From assembly GCA_046318675.1 (NCBI GenBank), contig JBKCUA010000023.1, positions 1 to 7,760 of the forward strand: a stretch of 7,760 bases of DNA, read 5' to 3'. Positions 1 to 4,619 of this stretch are shown one piece after another. This stretch comes from JBKCUA01 sp046318675. Its GTDB lineage: Bacteria > Pseudomonadota > Alphaproteobacteria > JAJTHO01. Position 1 is the stretch's first letter, and each line of letters starts with the position of its first letter. Under the pieces are notes generated by a model that worked only from the letters and a program-made list of their open reading frames with translations, was not told the origin of the DNA and did no database searches. A program made the position numbers and the translations under genes.

Positions 1-50
1 CTTAAAAATTTCATTTTAACAATACGTTAATTTGATAGAAGGTTGAAAAG

Positions 51-254
51 ATGGCGTGGTTAGGTAGTACAATTACCATATTTACCCTGATCAAACTCGA
101 TATCGCTGGTTATAAATTTCTGCTTACCCAAGAGGTAAGCGAGAAAAAGCTCGCTACAATTTACAAAATTCTAACGGAACTGCACCGAAAGGGACTCCTT
201 ATCGGACGAGAGGAAGTAGAGAAAGCGCTTCAAATCTTACTTGAAGAGCTGTAA
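51..254 (+). CDS. Small hypothetical protein (67 aa)
   Basis: I do not recognise this protein. It has a hydrophobic N-terminus (AWLGSTITIFTLIKL, residues 2-16), then a charged, apparently helical remainder with ...EKKLATIYKILTELHRKG... and a C-terminal amphipathic segment ending LQILLEEL. The hydrophobic stretch is short for a membrane span and is interrupted by a lysine and an aspartate. ATG at 51 is the likely start: an in-frame TAG lies at 36-38, and AAGG at 39-42 gives a Shine-Dalgarno with suitable spacing. A strong intrinsic terminator follows seven bases after the stop, which supports a real, separately transcribed gene. It faces away from the left edge, so its promoter may lie partly outside the window. 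No function is proposed. Confidence 0.55.
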   Translation: MAWLGSTITIFTLIKLDIAGYKFLLTQEVSEKKLATIYKILTELHRKGLLIGREEVEKALQILLEEL

Positions 255-260
255 ATAATA

Positions 261-290
261 AAGAGCCGCCCCGAGGCGGCTCTTTTCTTG
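261..290 (+). terminator. Rho-independent terminator of the 67-aa gene
   Basis: A perfect 10-bp stem, AAGAGCCGCC (261-270) paired with GGCGGCTCTT (275-284), closes a CCGA loop and runs into a T-rich tail (283-289). It starts just after the stop codon of the small gene at 51-254. The A-rich 5' arm would also allow weaker termination on the opposite strand. Confidence 0.9.
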
Positions 291-321
291 TTGTGCCCCA
301 AACCCGGCTGGGGGAACCTAT

Positions 322-467
322 GGGCACCTCTATTACCCCATTTATAGGGATGAGTGGCTAGAAAGGGCTAGGCGAGCAAACGTAAGCGTACTCAAACGTA
401 CGTGCGGATTGCGAGCATAGACCTGACGACGCCAATCGCCCTAGAAATGAGGTTAATAGAGGTGCCC
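322..467. repeat. 146-bp palindromic, MITE-like repeat element
   Basis: The ends are inverted repeats: GGGCACCTCTATTA (322-335) is the exact reverse complement of 454-467. The similarity continues imperfectly inward (CCCCATTTATAG at 336-347 against CTAGAAATGAGG at 441-452). The bases CTAT lie directly outside both ends (318-321 and 468-471), as a 4-bp target duplication would. Inside are a short hairpin (CGTAC 387-391 with GTACG 398-402) and a repeated GCGAGC (372-377 and 411-416). There is no ORF of useful size. The right end recurs as a 20-bp exact copy at 625-644, so this is a dispersed sequence and not a chance hairpin. A non-autonomous transposon derivative or a REP/BIME-type repeat fits best. 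A structured RNA is an alternative. Confidence 0.65.
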
Positions 468-503
468 CTATAGTGGACACCCATACCCCCTATAACCGCA
501 CCC

Positions 504-532
504 TTGCCCCCACCCGATAAACCCTCTACAAC
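504..532 (+). promoter_or_regulatory. Possible sigma-70 promoter of tRNA-Arg
   Basis: TTGCCC (504-509), a 17-bp spacer and TACAAC (527-532) match the -35/-10 consensus at four of six positions each. The predicted start is near 539, a few bases before the mature tRNA at 545. The match is moderate; its placement is the main argument. The remaining bases from 473 to 544 are C-rich with no other clear signal. Confidence 0.35.
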
Positions 533-544
533 ACCCCGTCATCA

Positions 545-621
545 GCACCCGTAGCTCAGCTGGATAGAGCGTTGCCCTCCGAAGGCAAAGGTCGTGAGTT
601 CGAATCTCGCCGGGTGCACCA
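545..621 (+). tRNA. tRNA-Arg, anticodon CCG
   Basis: A complete cloverleaf of 77 nt. The acceptor stem is GCACCCG (545-551) with CGGGTGC (611-617). The D arm is GCTCAGCTGGATAGAGC. The anticodon stem TTGCC/GGCAA holds the loop CTCCGAA with CCG at the anticodon. The T arm is GTGAG-TTCGAAT-CTCGC, and ACCA is encoded at 618-621. It reads the CGG arginine codon. A 20-bp repeat end begins only three bases after the CCA, and tail genes of GTA/phage type lie beyond it on the opposite strand. tRNA 3' ends are common integration targets, but no integrase gene or attachment duplication of the tRNA end is visible here. Confidence 0.96.
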
Positions 622-624
622 ATG

Positions 625-644
625 TGAGGTTAATAGAGGTGCCC
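625..644. repeat. Second copy of the element's right end (20 bp)
   Basis: TGAGGTTAATAGAGGTGCCC at 625-644 is identical to 448-467, the right terminus of the 146-bp element. The rest of the element is absent. Because both copies point the same way, they flank tRNA-Arg as direct repeats. One edge lies three bases after the tRNA CCA, and the other touches the stop codon (645-647, minus strand) of the g10.1-like reading frame. It may be a solo end left by deletion, or part of a larger composite element spanning 322-644. Confidence 0.65.
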
Positions 645-851
645 TCAAGAATAGGGCATCGCCCTTTTCAATATTTCATACTCCTCCCGCCCTAGACTGC
701 TGCCTTCCCACGCGCCGTAGCGTGCCCGTAGGATCGCCGCCCATTCCGGCGGGGTCAGACTCCAAAAACCAGCGGGCATCAAGCCCACAACGCCAAACGC
801 CGCCCGTTGCAACAATGGCCAGTCTAGGCCGTTGCCGCGGACGGCGATGGC
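645..851 (-). CDS. GTA g10.1-like tail chaperone domain, reached by -1 frameshift
   Basis: In the minus-strand -1 frame relative to the g10-like gene there are 68 sense codons from 851 to a TGA at 645-647. The product contains LDWPLLQRAAFG, then LMPAGFWSLTPPEWAAIL, then LGREEYEILKRAMPYS. The pattern of an N-terminal (L)DWP, an FG, a FW-LTP-E core and a short acidic C-terminus is that of the rcc01693/DUF2376 phage tail assembly chaperone family, the g10.1 product of gene transfer agents. No ATG, GTG or TTG in this frame precedes the conserved LDWP, either before or for some way upstream of the slippery site. Independent initiation would therefore lose the conserved start of the domain. The likely product is a 175-residue fusion: residues 1-107 of the g10-like protein followed by these 68. 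By analogy with lambda gpG/gpGT, both short and fused forms would act in tail-tube and tape-measure assembly. The family call rests on motif recall. Confidence 0.75.
   Translation of the reverse strand, partial: AIAVRGNGLDWPLLQRAAFGVVGLMPAGFWSLTPPEWAAILRARYGAWEGSSLGREEYEILKRAMPYS
653..668 (+). terminator. Possible tRNA-Arg terminator
   Basis: AGGGC (653-657) pairs with GCCCT (661-665) around a 3-base loop and is followed by TTT, about 30 bases after the tRNA end. The stem is short but GC-rich. It lies inside the 3' end of the opposite-strand g10.1-like reading frame. A competing pairing uses GCCCT at 641-645 with the same AGGGC. Confidence 0.4.
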
Positions 852-1171
852 TTTCCCGTGGCTCTGCCCCCTAGGGCAAGCTCCAGCAGGCGCACCGTCG
901 TCTCCGCATGGACAGCAATGCCGTCTTTGAGGATAGTCTCGCCCACCGCATCCACCGATCGCCGCTCAAACCCGCTGGCCACCAACGCCTCGCCCAGCAC
1001 CACAGCAATATCCCTCAGGCGCATCCCCCCCGCCGCCAACCGCTCGGTGAGGGCAAAAATCCCCTCATCCAGGGCGTGTTCAACAGCGACGAGGGCGGAA
1101 AAAGTCAGTTTTAAATCAATGTATTGTTTATCAATGGCAACGCTCAGCGTTGCGGTATGGGGGTTGGTCAT
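824..1171 (-). CDS. GTA/phage tail assembly chaperone, g10-like (gene transfer agent family)
   Basis: The 115-aa protein has an N-terminal beta-rich segment (ATLSVAIDKQYIDLKLTF, about residues 7-24). A helical core follows with ALVAVEHALDEGIFALTERLAAGGMRLRDIAVVLGEAL, the layout of the GTA gp10 family ('F-AL-AIE---G---L--RL--G-----D---VL---L'). The last residues (GKPSPSAATA) are low-complexity and lie after the proposed frameshift site, so they may be only the tail of the unshifted form. It starts with ATG at 1169-1171, six bases after the stop of the tail tube gene, with a weak AGGA upstream. It is therefore probably co-transcribed and translated with the tube gene. Known family role: a short-lived chaperone that guides tail-tube polymerisation around the tape measure. 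The tape-measure gene, normally next, is absent; the tRNA and repeat take its place. Confidence 0.8.
   Translation of the reverse strand: MTNPHTATLSVAIDKQYIDLKLTFSALVAVEHALDEGIFALTERLAAGGMRLRDIAVVLGEALVASGFERRSVDAVGETILKDGIAVHAETTVRLLELALGGRATGKPSPSAATA
851..857 (-). promoter_or_regulatory. Candidate -1 ribosomal frameshift site GGGAAAG
   Basis: On the minus strand the g10-like gene reads acG GGA AAG cca, an X-XXY-YYZ heptamer in the correct phase, eight codons before its stop at 824-826. A slip to GGG AAA continues directly into the 68-codon g10.1-like domain. This is the heptamer known from the phage lambda G-GT tail chaperone gene. I did not identify a definite downstream stimulatory structure. 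Confidence 0.7.
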
Positions 1172-1177
1172 AAACTA

Positions 1178-1582
1178 TTATCCTATTGTGTATGTGACAT
1201 TTCCAGCCGACTCCAGCCCCAAAGTATAGGTTTCCTCCCGGTCATAGTCGCCGCCGCGTTCATAGCTGCTCACCAGAAACAGGCCGGTGATACGATCGCC
1301 GTTGCCGAAGGCCATCTGGCAGTTCAGGGTTGCCCCGGCAAAGGCGGCGGCGCGGACGATTTCCTCCGACGCGGAATCCTCAAACACGCCGGAGGCCGAA
1401 AGGGACAAGCTTCGAACCCCCGCCCCGGCGAGGAGGGTACGCCACTCCCCGGTGCCCTTATTACTGGCATCCAGCGGGCGATTGTTGACGGTAAGGCTGT
1501 TGCTGCGCAACCCGCCGACGGTGACGTAAGCACTACCGTTCCAGACGTTGAGCAAAAAATCACGACCTTTTTGTGCGGGCAT
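1178..1582 (-). CDS. GTA/phage major tail tube protein, g9-like (TP901-1 family)
   Basis: The 134-aa protein matches the TP901-1/GTA major tail protein pattern. It starts MPAQKGRDFLLNVWNGSAYVTVGGLRS, then has NSLTVNNRPLDASNKGTGEWRTLL, then SLSLSASGVFED, then a late ITGLFLVSSYERGGDYDREETYTLGLESAG-VTYT. The 'VD-T-K---GWR-LL-GAG--S----SG-F-DS' spacing is typical of these tube subunits. ATG at 1580-1582 has a good AAGGA nine bases upstream. The gene heads the three-part tail block g9-g10-g10.1. The protein would form the inner tube of a tail, or of a tail-like particle. g8, g7 and the head genes are not adjacent. About 40 bases upstream the sequence becomes the remnant of an unrelated toxin gene on the other strand, which marks a rearrangement joint. 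Confidence 0.85.
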   Translation of the reverse strand: MPAQKGRDFLLNVWNGSAYVTVGGLRSNSLTVNNRPLDASNKGTGEWRTLLAGAGVRSLSLSASGVFEDSASEEIVRAAAFAGATLNCQMAFGNGDRITGLFLVSSYERGGDYDREETYTLGLESAGNVTYTIG

Positions 1583-1600
1583 GGGGAAAAATCCTTATGA

Positions 1601-1726
1601 TACAGATTAATAAAAAAATTAAGATTGAGGGACTTAACAAGTATTCGTATTAACAACCAATGGCGTCTTTGTTTCATCTGGGACAACGACGCAGCAAGGG
1701 AGGTCGAAATTGTTGACTATCATTGA
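1601..1726 (+). pseudogene. 5'-truncated higB toxin remnant
   Basis: Reading the plus strand in the frame ending at TGA 1724-1726 gives SIRINNQWRLCFIWDNDAA followed by REVEIVDYH. This is the conserved C-terminus of HigB/RelE-type toxins (usual 'YSIRIN-QWR-CF-W-----DVEIVDYH'). The frame is open back only to a TGA at 1598-1600. Similarity appears to fade before about 1637, and no suitable start is present, so some two thirds of a roughly 90-residue toxin are missing. The 3' end overlaps the start of higA by 17 bases, the normal higBA arrangement, and supplies the higA Shine-Dalgarno. The break lies beside the g9-like tail gene, so the event that joined these segments probably removed the toxin's 5' part. 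Confidence 0.8.
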
Positions 1727-2033
1727 TACCGAAAAGGCCACGACGCGAGGGAAGAAGCCCCTTCATCCCGGGGCAATGCTGGATCATTTCCTGGAAGAGA
1801 TGGACATCACCGCGTACGCTTTAGCTAAAAACACCGGGATGACCCAAACCCGCATCGGCCAGATTCTCAAGGGCAAACGCGGGGTGACCGCGGAAACAGC
1901 CCTGCGCCTGGCGTTGTTTTTCGGCAATACCCCGGGGTTTTGGCTAACCCTTCAGCAGCAGTACGACGTGGACGTGCTGGAACGCCAGCACGGCGCGCAG
2001 TTACGGCAAGCAGTCACGCCGTGGAGGGTGTAA
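1710..2033 (+). CDS. higA: HigA-type antitoxin, XRE-family DNA-binding protein
   Basis: The 107-aa protein has the HigA signature. LHPGAMLDHFLEEMDITAYALAK leads into a helix-turn-helix (about residues 33-56, with MTQTRIGQILKGKRGVTAETALRLA), followed by FFGNTPGFWLTLQQQYDVD. HigA neutralises HigB, an mRNA-cleaving toxin, and represses the operon. I place the start at TTG 1710: AGGGAGG at 1697-1703 sits six bases upstream, and the first in-frame ATG (1776-1778) would cut away conserved sequence. The cognate toxin just upstream is only a remnant, so this is an orphan antitoxin. It could persist as a transcriptional regulator or cross-neutralise related toxins; that is inference. Its original promoter was probably lost with the toxin's 5' end. 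Confidence 0.88.
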   Translation: MLTIIDTEKATTRGKKPLHPGAMLDHFLEEMDITAYALAKNTGMTQTRIGQILKGKRGVTAETALRLALFFGNTPGFWLTLQQQYDVDVLERQHGAQLRQAVTPWRV

Positions 2034-2092
2034 GGGATGAAGAACAGATAACCGTTATACCGGTTTTAAAAACAGTGCAATAGGGGTGGTGT

Positions 2093-2428
2093 TTATCGGA
2101 AAGTGGGGAGCTTTTTTGCAACATCCTGACGCTGCCCATACAAACCATCAACAAAAATCATTGTATCGCCTTGAAGATGAAAAAATATCCAATAAGGAAA
2201 ACGATAGACGTGCCAGCGTCGAAAATGCATCTCTTGTAAAGCCGGGTTGCTATCTCCAGCATCATAGGCAGAGCAGGCATAGGGATTATCCCGAATGAAA
2301 TTCAGCGATTTTTCCAAGGCAAAAACAAAGTTTCCTGCCACTTGTACGCCAGCATGTGCTTTATAATAAAGCACCGCCTCACGCGCCTGCCTTGTGAAAA
2401 GAGCACTTTTTTGCAAGACAAAAACCAT
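2093..2428 (-). CDS. RelE/ParE superfamily toxin
   Basis: About 111 aa. The helical N-terminal half (SALFTRQAREAVLYYKAHAGVQVAGNF, then ALEKSLNFIRDNP) and the C-terminal strand block (MHFRRWHVYRFPYWIFFHL, then TMIFVDGLYGQRQDV) follow the ParE/RelE fold. The R-R-W-HVYRFPYWIFF stretch and the closing 'I--V--L-GQRQ' are typical of ParE-like toxins. ATG 2426-2428 is preferred, four bases after the antitoxin stop; a TTG at 2438-2440 inside the antitoxin gene is the alternative. No clear Shine-Dalgarno is seen, so translation probably couples to the antitoxin gene. Known members of the superfamily poison DNA gyrase (ParE) or cleave ribosome-bound mRNA (RelE); which applies here cannot be read from the sequence. 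It converges with higA across a 59-bp gap. Confidence 0.85.
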   Translation of the reverse strand: MVFVLQKSALFTRQAREAVLYYKAHAGVQVAGNFVFALEKSLNFIRDNPYACSAYDAGDSNPALQEMHFRRWHVYRFPYWIFFHLQGDTMIFVDGLYGQRQDVAKKLPTFR

Positions 2429-2432
2429 CGTT

Positions 2433-2840
2433 CTAATCAAGCAACCGCTTCAAATCCGTTATATCATCTTGTGTTAAAGGACTATAATCGTTCTCAGTGA
2501 CGGCACGATCGAGCATTCCATTAATCGCTGTACGTTCTTCCGTCAAAAAGGCTTGCTCCTCTTGAAAGCGTTCGACCAAGGCGGTCAGGAAAGCATCGTC
2601 ATTCAAAATATCATCCAGCACAGCCTGGGTCAGCCCGCGCCGAGCCGCCTTGTCGGCAAGACGGCGGCGGAACATCTGAAATTCCTGCACATTAAGGGCA
2701 TGCAGGCGTTCATAGTCCTGTATGGACAAAACCACGGCAACCTCCCGCGATTGTTTTGTAATAATAACGGGTTCCCGCTGGGCCATGTCGAGAAGGGCGG
2801 AAAATGTCTGCTTGGCGTCGGTGGCGGAAAGGTGCTGCAT
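2433..2840 (-). CDS. Phd/YefM-family antitoxin
   Basis: The 135-aa protein opens with MQHLSATDAKQTFSALLDMA, then REPVIITKQSREVAVVLSIQDYERL. This is the Phd/YefM DNA-binding fold (about residues 1-50) with its 'S-TDAK--F--L---A--EPV-ITK--RE-AVV-S---YE-L' signature. Residues 50-135 form an extended, mostly charged region, longer than in typical 80-90-residue family members, and presumably wrap the toxin. A longer frame back to 2900 exists, but ATG 2838-2840 starts at the conserved domain, and a promoter ends exactly there (see 2847-2875). The gene directly precedes the ParE-like toxin. The family is autoregulatory, with toxin as co-repressor. Confidence 0.87.
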   Translation of the reverse strand: MQHLSATDAKQTFSALLDMAQREPVIITKQSREVAVVLSIQDYERLHALNVQEFQMFRRRLADKAARRGLTQAVLDDILNDDAFLTALVERFQEEQAFLTEERTAINGMLDRAVTENDYSPLTQDDITDLKRLLD

Positions 2841-2846
2841 GGAGTT

Positions 2847-2875
2847 AGTATAGACAAAATGGACAAAATAGACAA
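2847..2875 (-). promoter_or_regulatory. Promoter with three tandem 9-mers; predicted leaderless start of the antitoxin
   Basis: On the minus strand, TTGTCT (2870-2875), a 17-bp spacer and TATACT (2847-2852) form a good sigma-70 promoter. Its predicted start falls at about 2840, the A of the antitoxin ATG, so the mRNA would be leaderless; no Shine-Dalgarno is present. The same DNA consists of three head-to-tail 9-mers, TTGTCTATT, TTGTCCATT and TTGTCTATA (2867-2875, 2858-2866, 2849-2857). They cover the promoter and look like an operator array for the Phd/ParE complex. Confidence 0.6.
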
Positions 2876-2896
2876 CAAAAAGTTTGCACCCTAAAT

Positions 2897-3235
2897 TCAC
2901 CCCTCCCCATGAAACCGATGCAACACCCTATGAAACACCGGCACTAAAAGCATCCCGCCGCACACCACCAGCAGCATCCCGCAATAGATAGCGTACACCC
3001 CGGCGAAAATCTTCCCGGCCTCGGTGTGCAGGGGGTCCACCGGCCCCATCCCGCCCAGCAGCATCGCCGCGTTCAAAAACGCCTCCACCCACGCCATCCC
3101 CTCAAGATAATGATACCCGGCCATGCCAATGGCCAGCGAAAAAACCAACACTAACAGCGTTGCCCCCAGCCATCCAATAAGACGAACAGCAAAAGCCGAA
3201 GGAGGGATCAGGGGGTAAGTGCGATGTTCGAACAT
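2897..3235 (-). CDS. Small two-helix membrane protein with a K+ channel-like pore layout
   Basis: A 112-aa protein with two clear membrane segments: about residues 18-42 (RLIGWLGATLLVLVFSLAIGMAGY) and 78-102 (IYCGMLLVVCGGMLLVPVF). Between them is a helix-loop, EAFLNAAMLLGGMGPVDPL, then TEAGKIFAGVYAIYCGM. TM1, pore-helix, GGMGPV loop and TM2 match the architecture of Ion_trans_2 channels, but the loop lacks the TVGYGD potassium filter. Ion conduction is therefore uncertain. It starts with ATG at 3233-3235, 22 bases after the flgH stop, with no obvious Shine-Dalgarno. It is probably co-transcribed with flgA-flgH. I do not know of a flagellar role for it. Confidence 0.65.
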   Translation of the reverse strand: MFEHRTYPLIPPSAFAVRLIGWLGATLLVLVFSLAIGMAGYHYLEGMAWVEAFLNAAMLLGGMGPVDPLHTEAGKIFAGVYAIYCGMLLVVCGGMLLVPVFHRVLHRFHGEG

Positions 3236-3257
3236 ACGGATGGTTTATGGAGTGTTT

Positions 3258-3995
3258 TTAAAACGGCAGCAACACATCCAGCACCTGCTGGCCGTACCGT
3301 GGCTGTTGAGCATCAAAGATGTTACCCCGGCCGCCGTAGGACACCCGGCCTTCGGCAATTTTTTCAAAGGGGATGGTATTGTCGGTGCTGATGTCCTCGG
3401 GGCGAATGATGCCGCCAACCTGGAGATCGCGCACCTCAAAATTCACCCGCACTTCCTGACGTCCGGCCACCACCATGTTGCCATTGGGCAGGACTTGCGC
3501 CACCACCGCCGCTACGCGGAGCTTTATTTCTTCTTTGCGATCAATTTTACCATCGCCCTTGTTGGTAGAGGTACCGTTGGTGCTGATAGCCGGGGCAAGG
3601 GATGGCGCACCGGGCAACCATCCTTTAATTTTGTTTTCAAAACCCAACAATGTGCCAAAAGAAGAATCATCGGTGTTGGTACGGGTACGCTCGGTGGTGT
3701 TATCAAGTTTGGCTTCATCATTGATATTAATAAGCACCGTCACCAGATCGCCCACATTGTTGGCACGCTGATCCTTAAAGAACGACCGCCGTCCCGGCAC
3801 CCACAGGGAATTGGCCATGCGCGGGGTTGTATTGGCTGCGGGCATAGGGAGGGAGACCGGGCGGTAATTGCTGCGCTCCGTTGGGTTTTCCGGTGGGGTG
3901 ACTTCCGGCACCTTGCCGATATTTTCCAACCTGGCCAGCGTGCTGGTACAGCCGGTTAATACAAGCATCAGGCACAGTATTTTAATGAGCTGCAT
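3258..3995 (-). CDS. flgH: Flagellar L-ring lipoprotein FlgH
   Basis: FlgH forms the outer-membrane L-ring around the flagellar rod. The 245-aa sequence begins MQLIKILCLMLVLTGC, a lipoprotein signal with lipobox LTGC and lipidated Cys16. Family hallmarks follow: SLWVPGRRSFFKDQRANNVGDLVTVLI, then the helical/Ser-Thr-rich middle, then AAVVAQVLPNGNMVVAGRQEVRVN, then VGGIIRPEDISTDNTI and the terminal PRYGQQVLDVLLPF. The frame is open to 4082, but ATG 3993-3995 has AGGGAGG five to six bases upstream and places the signal peptide correctly. The start overlaps the 3' end of flgA by 14 bases, so the two are co-transcribed and probably translationally coupled. It is full length. Confidence 0.96.
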   Translation of the reverse strand: MQLIKILCLMLVLTGCTSTLARLENIGKVPEVTPPENPTERSNYRPVSLPMPAANTTPRMANSLWVPGRRSFFKDQRANNVGDLVTVLININDEAKLDNTTERTRTNTDDSSFGTLLGFENKIKGWLPGAPSLAPAISTNGTSTNKGDGKIDRKEEIKLRVAAVVAQVLPNGNMVVAGRQEVRVNFEVRDLQVGGIIRPEDISTDNTIPFEKIAEGRVSYGGRGNIFDAQQPRYGQQVLDVLLPF

Positions 3996-4503
3996 TTTCG
4001 CCTCCCTTTTTGGGTTCTGCCTTTGGTTTTGTGGGCAATGGCGGTGGTGGAGGGGGATCGGGAAGGCGGATACTGACCTCACCCTTGCCGGTGACCACGC
4101 CTTCGATCACCTTGCGGCTGCTGATGTTCAGCACCCTGATGGTCTCGCCCTCACTCCCATTTTCCATCGCCCGGCCTTGGGCGGTGAGGGTGATATTTTT
4201 CGTCACCACCCGCACCACCACCGCATCGTTACGCTTAACCCATAAGGGAGTGGTAAGGTTGTGTTTGTAGATGGGCTTGCCCGCCTCCAGAGGTGTCTTT
4301 GCCGCCATGCCTAGAATACTTTTCGGATCGCGCAACACCGTGGCCGGCAGGCGGCTGTCCTCCATCATCTGCATTTCCAGATCGTCCTGATTGATAATTG
4401 TATCAACATCAAGGTGGCGGGTGGGGACAGGAATAAAAACCTCCTCTGCGCGGCTTACGCCAGCGGCCAAGAGAAACAACACAACAGCAAGTGGAAGGCG
4501 CAT
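3982..4503 (-). CDS. flgA: Flagellar P-ring assembly chaperone FlgA
   Basis: FlgA is the periplasmic chaperone for P-ring (FlgI) assembly. The 173-aa protein has a signal peptide (MRLPLAVVLFLLAAGVSRA, cleavage near residue 19). A SAF-type C-terminal domain follows, with DTIINQDDLEMQ, TVLRDPKSILGMAAKTPLEAGKPIYKHNL, then PLWVKRNDAVVVRVVTKNITLTAQGRAMENGSEGETIRVLN, then VIEGVVTGKGEVSI. It is the short form of the family, lacking the N-terminal domain of enterobacterial FlgA. The tail is unusual: PDPPPPPPLPTKPKAEPKK (about 148-166), a proline run expected to need EF-P for translation. It starts with ATG 4501-4503 with only a weak GAAAG upstream. A sigma-54-type promoter lies about 36 bases upstream. 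flgG, its usual direct neighbour, is separated from it by an opposite-strand TA module. Confidence 0.93.
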   Translation of the reverse strand: MRLPLAVVLFLLAAGVSRAEEVFIPVPTRHLDVDTIINQDDLEMQMMEDSRLPATVLRDPKSILGMAAKTPLEAGKPIYKHNLTTPLWVKRNDAVVVRVVTKNITLTAQGRAMENGSEGETIRVLNISSRKVIEGVVTGKGEVSIRLPDPPPPPPLPTKPKAEPKKGGENAAH

Positions 4504-4538
4504 GGGGGACTTTCAATAGGCACTATCTGGCGTCAGGA

Positions 4539-4554
4539 TGCAAGGGATGTGCCA
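4539..4554 (-). promoter_or_regulatory. Sigma-54 promoter for flgA-flgH
   Basis: On the minus strand this reads TGGCACATCCCTTGCA, with GG and GC ten bases apart as sigma-54 (RpoN) requires. The predicted start is near 4528, giving a leader of about 25 bases before the flgA ATG. The 19-base block at 4536-4554 matches the flgF promoter block at 6858-6876 except at one base. Confidence 0.82.
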
Positions 4555-4566
4555 GAAAATCCTCCC

Positions 4567-4595
4567 TTGTTTACAACTACCCTCTATGTTATAAT
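4567..4595 (+). promoter_or_regulatory. Promoter of the antitoxin-doc operon
   Basis: A perfect -10 TATAAT (4590-4595) lies 17 bases after TTGTTT (4567-4572). The predicted start, near 4602, is followed by a strong Shine-Dalgarno AGGAGG (4609-4614) five bases before the ATG at 4620. GTTATA is repeated directly (4588-4593 and 4600-4605) and may form part of the operator. The promoter is divergent from the flgA sigma-54 promoter, with 12 bases between them. Confidence 0.6.
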
Positions 4596-4619
4596 TCACG
4601 TTATACACAGGAGGCTCCC

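Noticed and set aside
322..467. CRISPR array or CRISPR-like repeat
   Set aside because: There are only two inverted ends and one extra partial copy, with no regular spacers and no cas genes in the window.
545..644. tRNA 3' end as a prophage attachment site
   Set aside because: The 20-bp repeat does not include any tRNA sequence, no integrase gene is present, and the tail genes are of the GTA type, which do not integrate at tRNAs.
1124..1600. Long plus-strand open frame (158 codons) opposite the tail tube gene
   Set aside because: It is a shadow of the GC-rich g9-like gene on the minus strand, which has clear family similarity and a good ribosome site; the plus-strand translation resembles nothing known.
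2050..2065. Small hairpin AACCG/CGGTT after higA followed by T and A runs
   Set aside because: The stem is only five base pairs and the T run is short, so it is not convincing as a terminator between the converging higA and parE-like genes.
3224..3235. Perfect 12-bp palindrome ATGTTCGAACAT at the start of the membrane gene
   Set aside because: It is fully explained by the first codons M-F-E-H and has no second copy or promoter association; chance is sufficient.
3219..3959. Plus-strand open frame of 246 codons opposite flgH
   Set aside because: It is antisense to the strongly recognisable FlgH coding sequence and has no plausible start signal or domain.
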